From Volvox africanus (lineage: Eukaryota > Chlorophyta > Chlorophyceae > Chlamydomonadales > Volvocaceae), in the NCBI GenBank assembly GCA_030268105.1, contig BSDZ01000023.1, positions 1,054,001 to 1,118,000 on the forward strand: a stretch of DNA of 64,000 nt. The letters run 5' to 3'. The position numbers and the translations under genes were made by a program. Position 1 is the first letter of the stretch; each line of letters opens with the position of its first letter. Below the pieces are notes generated by a model. The model saw only the letters and a program-made list of their open reading frames with translations, was not told the DNA's origin and ran no database searches. Positions 35,401 through 49,800 of this stretch are shown piece after piece.

Positions 35401-36544
35401 GCCGCCACCCTCACCACGTCGGTATGTACGGCGTCCGCCATCACCACAACCACCGGCGCAGCAACCTGACCAGCCGCAGATGCCAGAACAGGCCCCTGTT
35501 CGACCTGAACCACCCATACCGCTGGAGCCAGAGTCGCCCAGCTTTCCGTCAGTCCCCCAAATGCCCAACTTTCCAACCCCGCCAAGCTCACCGCCGCCTC
35601 CGCCACCACCCAGGCCGCCGTCGCCAGAGCCACCGCCACCGCCCGTTCTTCCGCCTCCGCCTCCGCCTCCGCCACCGCCGCCACCGCCACCCCATTTTCC
35701 CCTGGCAACATTGGGGGTGTCACCTCCGCCATCATCCAGCAAATCACCGCTCATCCCGAAACCCACTTCACCATTGCCTCCACCTCCACCTTACCGCACG
35801 TTGTCAGCACCACTTACACCACCACCGCAGCAGTCTCCATCACCGCGCCGCCTAGGAGTGCCGCGGCCATCACCCCTGCGCGCCTCCCCTTCGTCCCCAT
35901 CACCACGGCCATCAAAGCCGTCATCACGACCGTCGCCGCCACTAAAGCTGTTGCCGCTACCACCGCCGATGCCAAGGCTGCCACCCCCGACCAGGAATTC
36001 TCCGCCGCCGCCGCCACCGAGGCAGCCCCCGCCACCGCCGCCACCAAGACAGCAGCCACCACCGAGGCAGCTACAAAACCTATCACCACCACCAAGTCCG
36101 CCACCACTGCCGCCTCCTTTACCGAGCCCATCACCGCCGCTGTCGCCGCCATCACGGAGGCCATCGCCACCGCCACCACCATCACCCCGACCTCCTCCGT
36201 CACCACCATCACGCCCAACCCCGCCGGCGCCTCGACCTCCGCCATCACCACGGTCGTCGCTACCGTCACCTCCACCTCCGCCGGTGCCTCGGCTCCCGCC
36301 GTCACCGAGGCCGTCGTCCCCGTTACCCTCACCTCTGTCGGCGCCTCGACCTCCGCCGTCACAAAGGCCGTCACCACCGTCACCCCCACCTCTGCCGTCA
36401 CCGAGGCTGCCGTCATCCCCGCCGCCATTTAAATCAACTTGGTCTCCCCCAACTCCACGACTACTGTGGTCACCGAGGGCCCTATCCCCACCACCCGGCG
36501 CTCGGCTCCCGGTCCCCCCGCGGCCGCCAGTTCGGACCCAGTGA
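32461..36544 (+). CDS. M11-2: gametolysin/VMP-type metalloprotease with Pro-rich tail
   Basis: Five exons: 32461-32566, 32672-33021, 33358-33667, 33922-34193 and 34673-36544, giving 969 aa. Exon 1 encodes a signal peptide (VLIIFYIGCACMKADLLLA). Exon 2 holds MYRLSFC, GVMHSCQKP and FFIYIVSMCGY. Exon 3 holds GYYDTCSY and NMLKWHFYL. Exon 4 has an intact HExxHxxGxxH site (His299, Glu300, His303, His309) and CDLYDQCDHTCPMG. Exon 5 begins LGWSQPMLWL, contains the acidic Cys motif CGNDRDDDCD...DPDC from Cys484, and then about 460 residues rich in Pro, Ser and Arg. Exon 2 could use two donors in the same phase (33007 and 33022); I chose the one at the homologous position. It should be a secreted matrix metalloprotease. 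Exon 4 carries a 105-base stretch identical to M11-1, and exon 2 is nearly identical to the orphan exon at 26862-27217. Confidence 0.93.
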
Positions 36545-39500
36545 TCCGTTTGTTTATCACCAGTTGTGACTCCAGGGCGGCAGCCGCCTTCAGTGAAGGC
36601 TGTACGTCACCTGATATCATACTGGCGGTTTCGATGAATCTAAGACTTTGCTGCTGGGCTCCACGGAGCGAGACGTACTGCGGTCCCTGCGCCTGAGACC
36701 TAGAGGTAGGCAGTAGTGGCAGGCAGTAGTAGTGGTGGTTCATCGATGGCGATGCCTCACCACGACATCGGCAACTTCAGCTGCGTATGGCTCCGTAGTC
36801 TACCTTCATCCCTAGTATGCACTTAATTGCATCGATCTGGCGCGAGCGCAGTACATGACGAGACGGTGTATGTGTGAGAGCAAGCAGGTAGGGAGGAGGT
36901 TAGGGAAGCGCGTAGCCGTGTTAATTTTGACCCTAAGAAAGCTGCTACAGGGAGCCCGCACACCTAAGAACTGAACTGACGAGTGCTTCTTGTTGCCTAG
37001 GTGTATGTCGATTGGTTGCTAGTGGTGCGGGTGAGAGCAGACCAGACCAGGCATACAACACTTAACTGCGCTTAATAGCGGGGACTACAGCGGAATGGAA
37101 TACAGCAAGTGATGAGTGCAGTGGTACCGCCCTAGGGATAGCGAGGTGCGTGATAATGATTTGTTGGGGTTGAGGGAAGGGAGGGAGGGAGGGAAGGAGG
37201 GATTGCCGGTGACCTTGACGACGTGACGACAATTATTATGCAAGCTATTATAGACATTTTACAGATTGTTTGCAGACCGGCGTTCATTGTTGTGGTCGGT
37301 GTGGCTATTGCCCTTTTGATTGAGCAGCTATGACCCCCGTTGGACCTTGTGGGGAGCTTATTTAGTGTGGCATTTTCGCCAAGTAGTAGAGGAAGATTGC
37401 AACGTCTGACGAGCGCTGGTGCTGTTCGGTAATGACCCGTCATTAGGGGCTGAGCAATCAGAGTCTGATGGAGGATGAAGTACGTGGCTGTACATGGCTG
37501 TCATGGCGTACACGGACCCCGAGAGACAACATGCACGCAGTACAGCTATCAATAGCTATGTACAGCTATGTACAGCACATATTGACCCTTTTGCGCGTCG
37601 TTGTGCGTGAGGAGGTAAGCAGCCACCTGCTGCAATTGGGCTGTTCTGTCAAAAACCGCCGCTGCGGCTGCTGTGCATGTCTGTCGGTCTGACTGCCTGT
37701 CTGTAGTGCGTGTTACAAATACTCACTTGCCTGCCTGCCTGGCGGAACCGGACCTGAGCGAGCTTATGGTATTACAGTTAGTTATTATTTGCTACGCCGT
37801 TGGTTACGTCGCTTACCCGTTTAGAGACCCGATATTGTGACGTCCGTTTCTGAGCTCACGAGTTAGCTGGTGATCGTATATTGTTTTTTGATGGTTAATG
37901 TTCTCCCGGATGAGCTGCACGAGGAACACTGCACTGCATACATTGTGCATCAACCCATCCGACAACGGAAGTTGATGCTTGTTTACGAACATGGCCTGTG
38001 CATTGCATCTGCCTGCGCTGTATGTCAAGCACTGATGATTAGGTAGCAATAGGCTGTCGATTCGTTGCATGTTAGTTAGTAAATGCTGGTAAGTTAGTTA
38101 GGGGCAGTACCATGTGATGTAGGGTAGGCGTCCCCTTTCATTTGCCGCGCTACCTGCTGTGCGCGCTGGAGGCGAGGTATTGCCGGGAGACATCCCTTGC
38201 GCTCCGAGATCGACACATTCATCGTCTATTAGGCTGGATGACATGAACACGAAATGGATGGATACGCTAGAATGGATGTATGCTTGACTAGTGGGGTGAC
38301 ACACACCACTACTAGTAGATAGAGCCAAGCAACCGGACAAGAAATGATTATGAGTGAAGTACAAGGGTATGCAGCTGCCTTGGCCATACATGCGATGACA
38401 AACATTTGCTCAGGGAAATGCATTTGCAGGCATGCAACCGCCATTTGATCGTGTGTGTGCGGAGGCGGAAGTTTGGTGTACTGCATGCATGGGCAAACAA
38501 CCACGCACCATGGGCTGTGCATGCAGTCTGGGATATGTTGATCTGCGGCGGGGATTTGTTGGAAAGCATTCGCCAGGACATGCATGCAACAACTAAGTGC
38601 TGCTGTGGGGTGGCGAACATTTGATTGAGACACGCATACAGCAGTGGGTTTGGATATGCACCGATAGATGGATACCTATGTTTGTAAATCGGCTCCCAAG
38701 TTACACCGCGCCAAACTTACGCAGCCCCTGTGTGCCTTGAGAAGGCCGGGAAATGAAGGACCCTCTGCTGCTGTTACCTCGCAACTGCCAGTCTAGTTTG
38801 GTTTCCGCAATGAGCGGTCATTTGGGTCCGTCTGCTGATGCTTTCACCTCCCTTATTCAGATTGCCAGATCACCCGGGGTTACTTTCGAGATGGGTCCTT
38901 ATATGATAAGGCCCGTTAATTCGGACCATCGGATATTATGTACGACATGTAGGCATGGATATGCCGCAAATAATGGGTTTTATCATTGTGGGGGGATGTT
39001 AAACTTTATTACGTACACTATATCGTAGTTCGGGTTTGTGAGCAGAGGGACATGATAAGGTAGGTGCCAGTAGATTGCATGTAAATGTGGGGAGGGAGAC
39101 CGTCTCTGTTCACTTCTGCGGATTGTGCAGCATATACCTCCGTCCTTACAGCTGACCCCATCCAGTGGTAGCATCTTCACATGATATGCGGATTCGTTAT
39201 GAGTGCCAAAATGTCAAAACGCATACCCTGATATTGGGTGATCTTTTAGTCATTTGGCCAGGGCATGAACGTTGGCCCATGAGAATAAACAAATGATTAG
39301 ACTGACGGATGAGCACGCCGGGAGCCGGGAGCGAACAAGCCCTTCTGGTGTAGCTGGTATTCCTGCTGGCCTTTGTTCTGGGCGGGGCCCCAGCGCGAAG
39401 CGCCTCAGAGGGTCATGCTCTATAGGACTGTGTGTGTGTGTGTGCAACGACCAAACGGGAGCAATATGTGTAGCTTTACAGTTCCTTAACTACACGGCAT

Positions 39501-41329
39501 CTCGGTTATAGCTAACAAAAATCGTTTGAGCCTAAATAACTTTGCCGAGGTCAAGGTGCTATGAACGCGTCACAAGCCATATTTGCTTTCGAACGTGCCG
39601 CGTTTCAAATTATTTCAATCTAAGCTTACGGCGTTTGACAAATCAACCGTCCCCTTGAAGACTATCTTCCCGCTGTATAAGAAGGACAAGTGCGAATGCA
39701 AATTTTAAGCTAAAAATATATTTAAATCTCCTTTGTTCACGTTTTCATTTCGCTCAAGTGAAATGAGTGAAAACAAGTTTCACAATCTCAATTGTCCCAG
39801 CCTACAGGCAAACCTTTGCCTCTCGCACTTTGCGAACCTCAACAAGTTGCGCGCGTGGCACGGCGCGAATGCGGACGCGGGATGCAAAGCGACACGACCC
39901 GCCACGCCACGCCACGCGCGCAAATGGTTGAGTTTGGAGGATCAAAATTTAGCACTCCCAACTTATGCATTTCCTGCATCCTACACTCTGTCCACTGACT
40001 GTATTTGTGTGTGCGTGCGTGCAGCTGTAAACCCCTCAATGCCTAAACTGTAAGCCGACACCAGCTCTTGTCCCGTACATAAACTGAATACATGGAGCCG
40101 GAACTTCAGACGATCAGTACCCAACTTGCAACTGCCAACGGACTTTAACCCCAACCCCAAACACAACATGAGTGCCGTTAAAACCCCAAGAGGAATGATC
40201 CTTTGTCAAGGAGTTGTCTGAGTTGGGGACATGCATGTGGTTTTGATGTGCTGCTCCCATGAGAAAACATAAATTGAAAAATTGTTTCACATATGTTGCT
40301 GCATGTTAAGTCCAATAAAAAGGTTTTCTTGGTATCGTTCTGTTCTTCGTATCAATCGTTCAGTGCCGGGCTGGGAGGTCAATGGAGGTGTCCCAAAACA
40401 AGGACAAGGACAAAGATAGAACTAATCATTCCAATCTTAACCCTGGACCAATATAGCATCAAGTCCCCTTCGTCAGGGGCGACATGCGACAGGTGCAGTA
40501 GTGAGCGCACACAGCGCCATCAAAAACTACGATCTTGTGATGCAGGATAAACGGATTCGGGTGAGGGGACGGTTGGAGACGAGCAGAAAATTTGCAGAAA
40601 ACTGGCTTTAATCTTAAATGAGAACATTTCACGAAGTATTTGATCCCCGCACGACACCCCGTTGATAACGGACCGAAGAGGTAAGGAGGTTTAAGGTCAA
40701 GGGCGCTGAACAGACACAGTACGGATGTCGCTTCATGCCTTATCATGCGACGTGGTCGTAAATGGCCCTACCTAAAAGTTGTGAGCTATGAAAATATCAT
40801 TAAAGTTGCTAAATTTATAAATAACAGCAGTCTTGCATTTGCAAGGCAAAAAACAGTTGGTCGGATTCGGGCAATTAGGTAAGATAGGATGGAAGAGCAC
40901 AGCGATTTCTTATAGTTAATCTATATTTATATCTTTAATTATTATGTTATTGCTTATTCTCATAACTTCATGTGTGACATTGGTTCACGAGTAAATATTG
41001 GGTATATTGGAATATTAACCAGCGAGCAGCTGGTAACATTAGCAGACCAACGAGTTTGAGGCTAATTTTTGATAAACAAAATTGTAAAAATATTTGTAAT
41101 ACATTTTTAAAAATCATTCATTCGATCTGCTATGTTTTATGGCAACCCATGTGTTAACCCTTGTCAACACCCGAATATAAATGTCCGCCGTGAATTTGAA
41201 GCCAATAGCCTGGTAGGCCATGACGAACCCGTCGAAGCTTCCCGCAACGCAGGTTTGACCAGACTTCGATAGCATTCGCGCGGCGAGGTAGAGGACAGGT
41301 CAGAAAATCCTTTCTCCGCAACTATAATA
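36545..41329. other. intergenic space between M11-2 and M11-3
   Basis: No frame with domain or splice support was seen in almost 4.8 kb. It includes poly-G/GGGA tracts (37171-37202), TGCCTGCC repeats (37725-37742), a (TG)n run at 39430-39442 and a markedly AT-rich segment at 40780-41160. The M11-3 promoter should be at the right end. Confidence 0.5.
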
Positions 41330-44300
41330 ATGGCGGTGAAGCGGCCACCCTTACCCCCCACCCCAGAGATGACGCTTGCCACAGCCAGCCTCGCGCTGCT
41401 GTTGCTGTTGCTTTCGACGAGGACCTGCTGGGCTCTGGACACCGACATTCCCGGGTCCGCATCTGGTGAGACGTGAGAGTTTCATCGGGAATGATCCGCG
41501 TATCGAACCTCCGTGTCCCCTACCATTTAGTGTACACTCTTAAAGATGGCTGGAGCCAAAGTTGGTAGTGACACGGCAGCGCGCCGCATTGCATTTCAAT
41601 GCTGCAGAGCACCACAGCAACACCAACACTATCTCCAGGACTAGCAACACTAGCACTACCAGCATGGCACCACCAGCACCACCAACAATACAAATGTTGG
41701 ACGTCGCAGCTGCTGAGTCATTGGGTGCATATGACTGTATGTCTGTATGTATGCATTGTTTTGGGTTTTACACTGTGGGCGACTCGCCCTCCAAAGTATG
41801 TATGTATGTATGTAGTATGTATGTATACATCTATCTATCTATCTTACGTTTAGGTACATATCCCTCTTCTATGTAACTAGGCGGGGTTATGATAAGGGGC
41901 CCGCAGAGTATCAACATTCAACTAGTGTATTATTGCAACACGAACGAAAACGCATGCGGAGAATACTATCTACCTCACGGACGTAAAGCTACCATACAGG
42001 CCAGCAGAGTTCACTAGCCCAATAATAGGCACACAACGCGCGACAACAAGCTAGCTTTATTTGCGACCCTCTTGCTTTGCCCTGCCTTGCTTTTCCTTAC
42101 CCACCCACCCATCTCTCCTTACCTCTTCCCTAACACCCCTGGGGATAACCTATCTACGCAACTATGTGGAAACAGGGGAATTACTGGGGCTTATGGCGTC
42201 GAGAAATGATGGCGATGACACCGTGACCTACCAGTTCAGGGTTGTTGATGGTAAGGCGGCTGGATTGTACGGCGTGGAGTTCTGCAATGATGTGGCGCAG
42301 GAAGAACTCTTAACCAACCAGTTTACCACCCTACACTACGACAAAATCGTCGGCGGGGTGATGCACACCTGCCAGCCGCCCCTGCGAGCGAAGGACCCAG
42401 GAGGCAGCGGTCTGCGATACCGGCGCAGGGGGCTGTTCGAGACGCTCAACACCCCCACCAGGCCATCGTACCTTGTGTATATTACGACCTTGTGCGGTCT
42501 TCAAAGGCAGCAGGATAGGACGGCCCAGGTGGGTGAGATAATATTGGGGAACTTAGAAATTATGGAGCTTAGAAATTTATCCTTTCGGAAGAACGTGAGG
42601 AAAAGATTGGATTCGGAAACATCAGACCTAGCGCACCCTCCATGTAAAAGGAAAGGCGCTAGATGGTGGAAGGTTCGTTAAATCACTCACAAGGCAGTAA
42701 TGTGAGGCCGCGTCACGACAACAACCCGGGGAATCGTACATTGTTGTACTGCGAACAATGGGCCGTGACCGCGCTACCTTGCGTGAAGGTAGATGCCAGC
42801 TGGATTAGCGCTTCCAGCTATTTGTTGCCGTATTTGTGCTGCCCCAGCCAACATGCTGAACAGCAATCCAATCATGATGTACGTACTTATATTATGTAAC
42901 GTTTTTGCTACTCGATTGATACAAACGTCCGAACTGCCAGCTTCAGACTCACGAGTCAAGCGCAAGCGGTTTTTGATTTTGTCGGGTGTTTCAACCACAA
43001 AGGATCTGGCACATTGAGTAAGGCCTAATCACTCGCACTTGGAACGACCAAAACGACCCAAAACTGTGGCACGAAGGACCAAGATATAATGCAAACTAAA
43101 ACACAGAAAACCCGATTCTTGCAAGGAAGGGCAGGAGCGCAGGTGGGTGGGGATAAAAGCAGCAAAGCCTGGCCGTGGGATTTTGCCGCCACGTACGTGC
43201 GAACGAAACAGGGAGTAGCTCGAAGTGACGTAGAAACTCCTTGATTCCTGAACAATTATAATTTAAAATAATAACAGATATTATATTAACATAAGTCGTA
43301 CCATGATCTAAGGCCGAACAGACTTGTCACAAGCTTTGTTTCCGTCTGAATTCTGAGGTCCTTAAGTTATGATTTGTTTCGAACCTTTTGTTGATTCATG
43401 TTAATTACTGTTTTCCGACTGAGATGCACCTTAGAGGTCGGCTTCGAGCTGATGGCCAAGTCAGCCCAGCCTAAGCCCTGGTGAATTACTGTTATTATAT
43501 TCGTAACTTTTAAAAATCCATTAAAAATATTGGGCATTATTTCCAATCAAGTTCATCAAGTCGTGGCTAGAAACCGCGCAGCGGGAGCCGCTGCAGTTAC
43601 GGTGGAGGGGACAGCAGGCATTGGCAGTCGTGTAATGCTGTCTCTCAACATGGCGCTTTGTGAACTACCAGCTGAGATCCATAAGGGAGCACTGGAAATG
43701 CAAAAGTTTGCCGCCGTATGAAGCTTCAAAATCTCAACAGCCGTGTAGGAAGCTTACTGTAGATGGATATCAACGGCAAGCAAGCATTCATTGACGAGGT
43801 CCCAGCTGATGTGGCAGCTGGGAAGTGGTCGTGCCTCGTTGCATAGCACGTTGATTGGGCAGGACGAAGGAGATGCAGGTGCAGTTAGCCAGGCGTCCAA
43901 ATCTATGCAAAGCACCCGGATCACATGCATGGCGAATCCTTCCGTGCGGTTGCGATGGGGGCGGTGGTTGCTCTGCACCTCTCTGCATTTATCGATGGAG
44001 GAAGGAGTGCGTGTGCAAAGCGATAGATGATAAGCAGCCAGCCACAGGCGGAGTTCTGTCTGCGGTTCCGGTACCAGCCATGCACTGCGGATGGCAAAGA
44101 ATGTATAAACGGGCCCGTGTATGTTCAGCACGGGCACATGCCGTGTGGCTCACATTTGAAACAAGATAAAAAGGCACTGGAATTAGTAACATGGTAGAGT
44201 GGCACTGCCTAAGGCATACAAGATGGGCACAAGGAGTCATGGTGTCAAAGCTAAAAAGAGGAATCCTAATGAAATTTGTGCACTGTGGTAAGCTAGTGCT

Positions 44301-46814
44301 TCCAGTGGTCGCTGCTATGGCGTCAGTTGCACGTACTGGGATGTACGGGTATTGCTTTCGGGGGATCAGGGCCTGGCAAAGGGAAAGAGTGCGGTGTCAT
44401 TTGTGCACCGTGAGCTCCTAAAGGTATGATTAGAAAGCTGTAATTAAGTCTGCGGTTTCGTACTTCAAATTCCTACACTGTACAGGACTTTGGGATGAGG
44501 GATAAAGGAGGGTCGTCCACGACCCAAGCTAGGCCCCAATTTGGTCAGTCACAGTTTCAAAAGTTGTTCTTAAACCCACACGATACAGAGGATGACGCAT
44601 CGCAGTGGGATAAAACAGCAGAGGCAGATAACCGGCAAAGATGGTTACTGCAAGTAACCACCTTGAAAACCCAGAGCTCGTCACACAAGTACGACAGTAT
44701 ACGACACATGTATCACATACAGCCCGAACTACTCTTCCTCACAAGAACCGGCCTTCAATGCTACTTGTGTTTCTTCGCCAGGAAAGACCAAACATCGATA
44801 CATAGTGATACACAGGCACGCAATTTGTACATCAACCTACTGCTTAACATGCCGTACCCTGCAGTATCGCACCATGCTCCCGTATACATTTGCTTTCGTA
44901 CATTGTGCAGGATGTGTTGCAGCTCTTCCAGGGCGCTGGGGACAAGATGAACAGAAGCATGAGGGGCTATTATGAGTCCTGCTCGTACAATCAAGTCACG
45001 TTGGGGGACGTTACGGTCGTTGGCCCCGTAGAAATACCCTGCAGTGGATCAATCAACTTGTCATGGTTCATTCCCGGAGGCCCCACATTCGACACAAAGA
45101 GCTGCAGTGAATGGACCTTACATAAGTGGATGTACTACCTGAATGAGTATGCGAAGAAGCAGGGCATCGGCGAAACCACCAAATACCACCACAAGGTTAT
45201 GCTTTTGCCGCCGGGCATGGACGCCGTTACAAGTAAGAGAGGAGGGACAGGGAAGGAGGAACTAATTGATCAAATGAGAAATGAATATTGCGTGTAGGGG
45301 CATATACGAGCATGTACGGCTTGCAAGTTGACTTATTTGATCTGTTAGTCACATATGCATGAAGTCTTGCACCCTTGGACATCCAAAATGCCTCACACCC
45401 CCTGTCCTTTGCCACATTCATATAACTCGGTGGCAGATTGTGGTGGATGGGCCGGAACTAGCTCAATCGGTTGGTTTGAAAGGACTACGGATCCGAAAGT
45501 AAATCAGTACGGCACCGGTCGGATCTGGTTGAAGGCGGAGCACTTTACCCGACTGGAATTCTGGATGCATGAGGCCGGGCACAACATGATGATGGCGCAC
45601 GCCGCAACTCCACAACCTTGCGTCTATCTTGACCAGTGCGATTGGACGTGCCTCATGGGGGCAGTTGGCGGCCAGAACATTCGCTGCTTTAACGCACCTC
45701 ACAACTGGCAGGTACAGGGGTTATGGCAGGTGCAAATACGGCAAAGGGTGGGACATGGATACCTATGCGAAATTAGCTGATTGGGGTATTTGGCTGCGGA
45801 ACTACCGCATGGGGGCATCATTTAAGGTGTATGGCACCGTACTTACCGTACCCACCGTACAAGCTACGATCATCAAGTGCACAACGCGGAATGGATATGA
45901 TAGTGCTTACTTTGCACAATATGACTTTCAGAGTGGCATGCAATAAGAATTGTTCAATGGCTGGTTAAGTACCGATACTACTTATATGGTTACTACACGA
46001 CAGGAGAGCCCTCTCCCAAGTACCTTTAACCACCTTTTCGCGCCATGCATCCAATTTTGCGGATGTCTTTAGATTTCCCAGTCCGCCCGCCCCTTCGTGC
46101 TTTCCCCCTTCCCTCCACATACAGCTTGGCTGGGGGCGCCCATTCCGTCGATTGAACGATAACGACCTGGGGTACGGCAAGTACATCACCGTACAAATAC
46201 CCGCGCAAATGAGCACGCCTAACAGCTCCGTCGCTATCAACCTCCGAGATTTCAATCTGAATCTAGGATTCTATCTCTCCGTGCGCATCAACACACCGCC
46301 CTACGACCTACCCTTCACGGCGACTTACAACGACGTGCCGTTCCTGCTGCTGCACAGCTACGCGGGCAACGAAACCATGATGTATGCGAAGACGGTATTG
46401 CTGAACAGCACGGCAATCAATGGCGACCTACAGGACTCGAATACCGGTTTGGTGGCCAGGTATCTTAGGTGGGAACGACTTGGGGACAGGGATATGGCGA
46501 CGGTCATTTTATGTCGCCGCCGAAGTAATATTGAACAAGTTTGTGACGATGGCTTGGACGATGACTGTGACTTCTACTCTGACGACAGGGACAACGACTG
46601 CTCTCCCCAGCCCTCACCTCCGCCATCACCTCCACAGCCTCCAGCTCCGCCATCGCCCAGACCGCCCCGGCTCCCCTTATCACCCCCACGACTACCGCCC
46701 TCACCGCGGCCGCCTTCACCGCCGTCGCCATCACCGCCGTCGCTGCGGCCACGACCACCGCCACCGCGCAAAACGGCCCTCGTGAGGAGCCCCCCGTGCT
46801 CATCACTACGCTGA
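41330..46814 (+). CDS. M11-3: M11-type metalloprotease homologue, zinc-motif Gly replaced by Met, short tail
   Basis: Five exons: 41330-41465, 42176-42528, 44911-45232, 45437-45711 and 46125-46814, giving 591 aa. The signal peptide core is [15 protein letters not shown]. Exon 2 contains [16 protein letters not shown] and LVYITTLCG. Exon 3 has GYYESCSY. The zinc site reads HEAGHNMMMAH (His315, Glu316, His319, His325), so the three His and the Glu are kept but the family Gly is Met322. The acidic motif [10 protein letters not shown] starts at Cys502. The Pro/Ser-rich tail is only about 70 residues, far shorter than in its neighbours. Introns 1 and 2 are long (710 and 2382 bases). Its exon 1 is nearly identical to that of M11-4. 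Whether it still cleaves protein is unclear; the metal ligands are present. Confidence 0.92.
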
Positions 46815-49800
46815 GCCTCACAGCTCCGAAACCACCTGCCTGGTTAGTTGCGTCCGTAACAACCAGCTTAACATGTTGAAGCTACCTCACATCAAATAGG
46901 CGACCCAGCCACCTGCTGGGTTGGGCTGGATCATGAATCAGCATCTGGGCATCTGGCCTCCAACGCAAATGCCGACAAGGACTTTCATGATTTCCATGCC
47001 TGCTGTCATTCATCAACTGTTTGAATGTCACGGAATCCGCGGAACCGCAGCAGCACGCATCACGATGGTCCGTTGTACATGAATTGTACGGATGCAATAT
47101 ACGGATTGCAAGGTACTTATATATTCGGGAGTCGTCGGGACATTCCGACGTTTCTCACCCTGAAAGCGGCAGCTAGTTATGCATCACCTGCGCATAACTT
47201 GCCCACCTTCAACCCATACATGATAACATATAATGCAGGAAGTGTCGTTTCAATTGTTTGACTGACATCGTGCGTTTCGAAGACAAGGGACGGGGAAGAA
47301 GGCGCGTGTTATGAATCGGGCGCTGTCGCTGCTAAAGAACGAGATGCAGGACAAGTTACCATTACTAAACCCCTCAAGTTTCGTTTCTTAGGGGGGTTTC
47401 AAGCTGGTAGTTGACCCGCCATCCACTCCCAGGGATATATAACCGTCTCTAATTGGGAATCCGATGTATATTCATAATTATATGTATATTTATGTATACG
47501 TATATATGTTTCTCGTGCTTTCTGTCGTACCTGAGGGTTTCCGTACGTACATGACTGTTGTCCTGAGTTATGGAGGTAAGCGACGTCTCCGTATGCCGAC
47601 AGAGCTTGCGCAGCGGAGGCGTTCAATACGCAGAGCCGCATACTCAAAATTATACATGCACACAGACATACATGGTGTGACTCATCAGCAGCCTCCGCAT
47701 TCAATTCATGTCATGTAGGTGTACGTACATTCTACGCGCTTAGACATATGTTCAAGTCATACTTATGTAATGCAATTATGTTATGTAACGATTACCTCCC
47801 TTGGCTATAAGGGTTTGAGATCGTTTCCCGGGGCTTATGAGGCGATTAGGTCCCGGGGGCGTACGGACGTTGTGTACGCCAGTACACCTGCCGTTCGGTT
47901 GGGGGGCCGAAGATTGAGTTCTGCGGTATGAGAGCAATCTGATCTGCGATCTACGGTAAGAGGTATCAGAGGCGTATGGTTCCCGTTATGACTTTCCTCA
48001 ATCCTCAGGCTGCATCAGAACTGCATTATCCCTTTTCCTTTGCGTTTCCTAGCGGAGAAAAGAAGTAATGGCGCGTCTCCTGCACGATGTTCTCGGGGAC
48101 GCGGAACATCAGCCAGACCGCACTGAAAGCATATCAATATACATCTCTCAAGTCCTCATATACCTTTGTTAGGATGCGGATATGCATGCTAACATGACCC
48201 GCATACACACCAGTCCGCAAGGCATCCGGCCCGAAATCCCCTGCAGCCCAGGGAGGGGGAGGTGATTACACCGGTACCGAGCCCGGCAGCGTAGCCTACC
48301 GGGAAGTCCGGTAGCCATTTCACAGCTGCATGGTCAGCCAGCTACTTCCCCTCGCGATAGCGTGTGGTGTAGCGCGGGTCTGCGCCAGCTTGCTGGCTCG
48401 CTCGGGTATATATTATATGCTTGAGAACCTGCGTGACGATGACGAACTGGCGACTTGGCTGCGACTATCACGCGGAGGTTATTGAAACATCCCAACACCT
48501 ATCCTCCTCTAGTACGCTTGGTAGGTGCATCCGGCACGTCAAATCACGCGCATCGTCACGCATCATGCGACCGACGTTTACAGCGTCATAAAGCGCCTCT
48601 CCTCATGTGCGTGTGTCCAATTCCGTCGTTCTGTCGCACCGTACGGACCCCGCAAGTGGGGCGGGTTCCCCAATGTTTTGGCTCTGGCCGATGGCCGATG
48701 GCCGATGGCCGATGGCCGATGGCCGAAGCCACGACTCCAATCGATCCAATGAACGTTGGGTTGCGGTGGGTTGCTGTGACAGGCTGTGACGTCGATGATG
48801 TGCCGTTGACGTGCCCACATCACGGTCATTTTAGTCAAAGACCTAGATCACGCTTTGGATTTCTGAGGCAATGTCCATCCAGGCTCCCTCCGCTTCCTGA
48901 TCGGCGAGGACCCGGGAAGTCGCGCTCTCCATAACATAATGTTAGCGAGGTGCCGTCGCGCTCTGCGGTATCAAGTATAGGAACGGGGCGGCTATTAATT
49001 GATTTTTTATTTAGTTCCTAAGGCTGCTACCCCGCCCTACCTCTCTGGCTTCAACGACCTACGGCGTACTGCGGCTTGCTGCATGAGCAGGACACCTCGT
49101 GCTGAAACGTCTGAGTATATTAAATATGAAAGCTTACTTACTTCAAATTTATATTGCAAAGCTATTGGCATCAAGGACACTGAGGCCTATCCGAGGCCCG
49201 CTCCGGTCGCTTTTACGTAGTATTATAAACCGTGCGAAACAGAGAAGTTCCATGTTGTTCCATGAAAACCTTAAGGTCCATGAAGTTCCATGTTAGTTGA
49301 AGATGACATGGTGTTATAGACTAATATCGATTAATCACTGGCAACCCTCTTAAATCGTTTCGGATCCACTGTGAACCAGTTAGTGATTAAGAAGTTCTTT
49401 ACATCCAATAGTTATATATGAATTAAATATTTGTTATCTTGAACCTGAGCGGACGGATGCTAGGAATGATTCGATTCGCTCGCTCTGCAGTAGCGAGCCA
49501 TCTACCTGGCTAGGCCTGGTGGTGCTGTTCCTTGCTGCCAGGGTAATCGCTAACCTTCACCAAATTAAAAGCATTTGGCGAAATTTTACTTCCGTCCAAC
49601 CAAGCTCAAAGTTGGAAGCATGAAAATTCTCATGCCAGTCGTTAGGTCTGTCCCTGCCTGTCCGTCTGGATTGGCTACCTTCGTATAATGCTACAAAATG
49701 TGTACCTTTCATGTCCGCGCGCTAGGTTAAGGGCATGGTAAATCGAGCCACACATAGCAGCACAAAGTCTTTGAGTTCTGGCAGAAGATTCTTTTCCTTG

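Noticed and set aside
38229..38633. 134-codon minus-strand frame between M11-2 and M11-3
   Set aside because: Driven by ATGCATGC-rich, partly palindromic DNA that opens frames on both strands.
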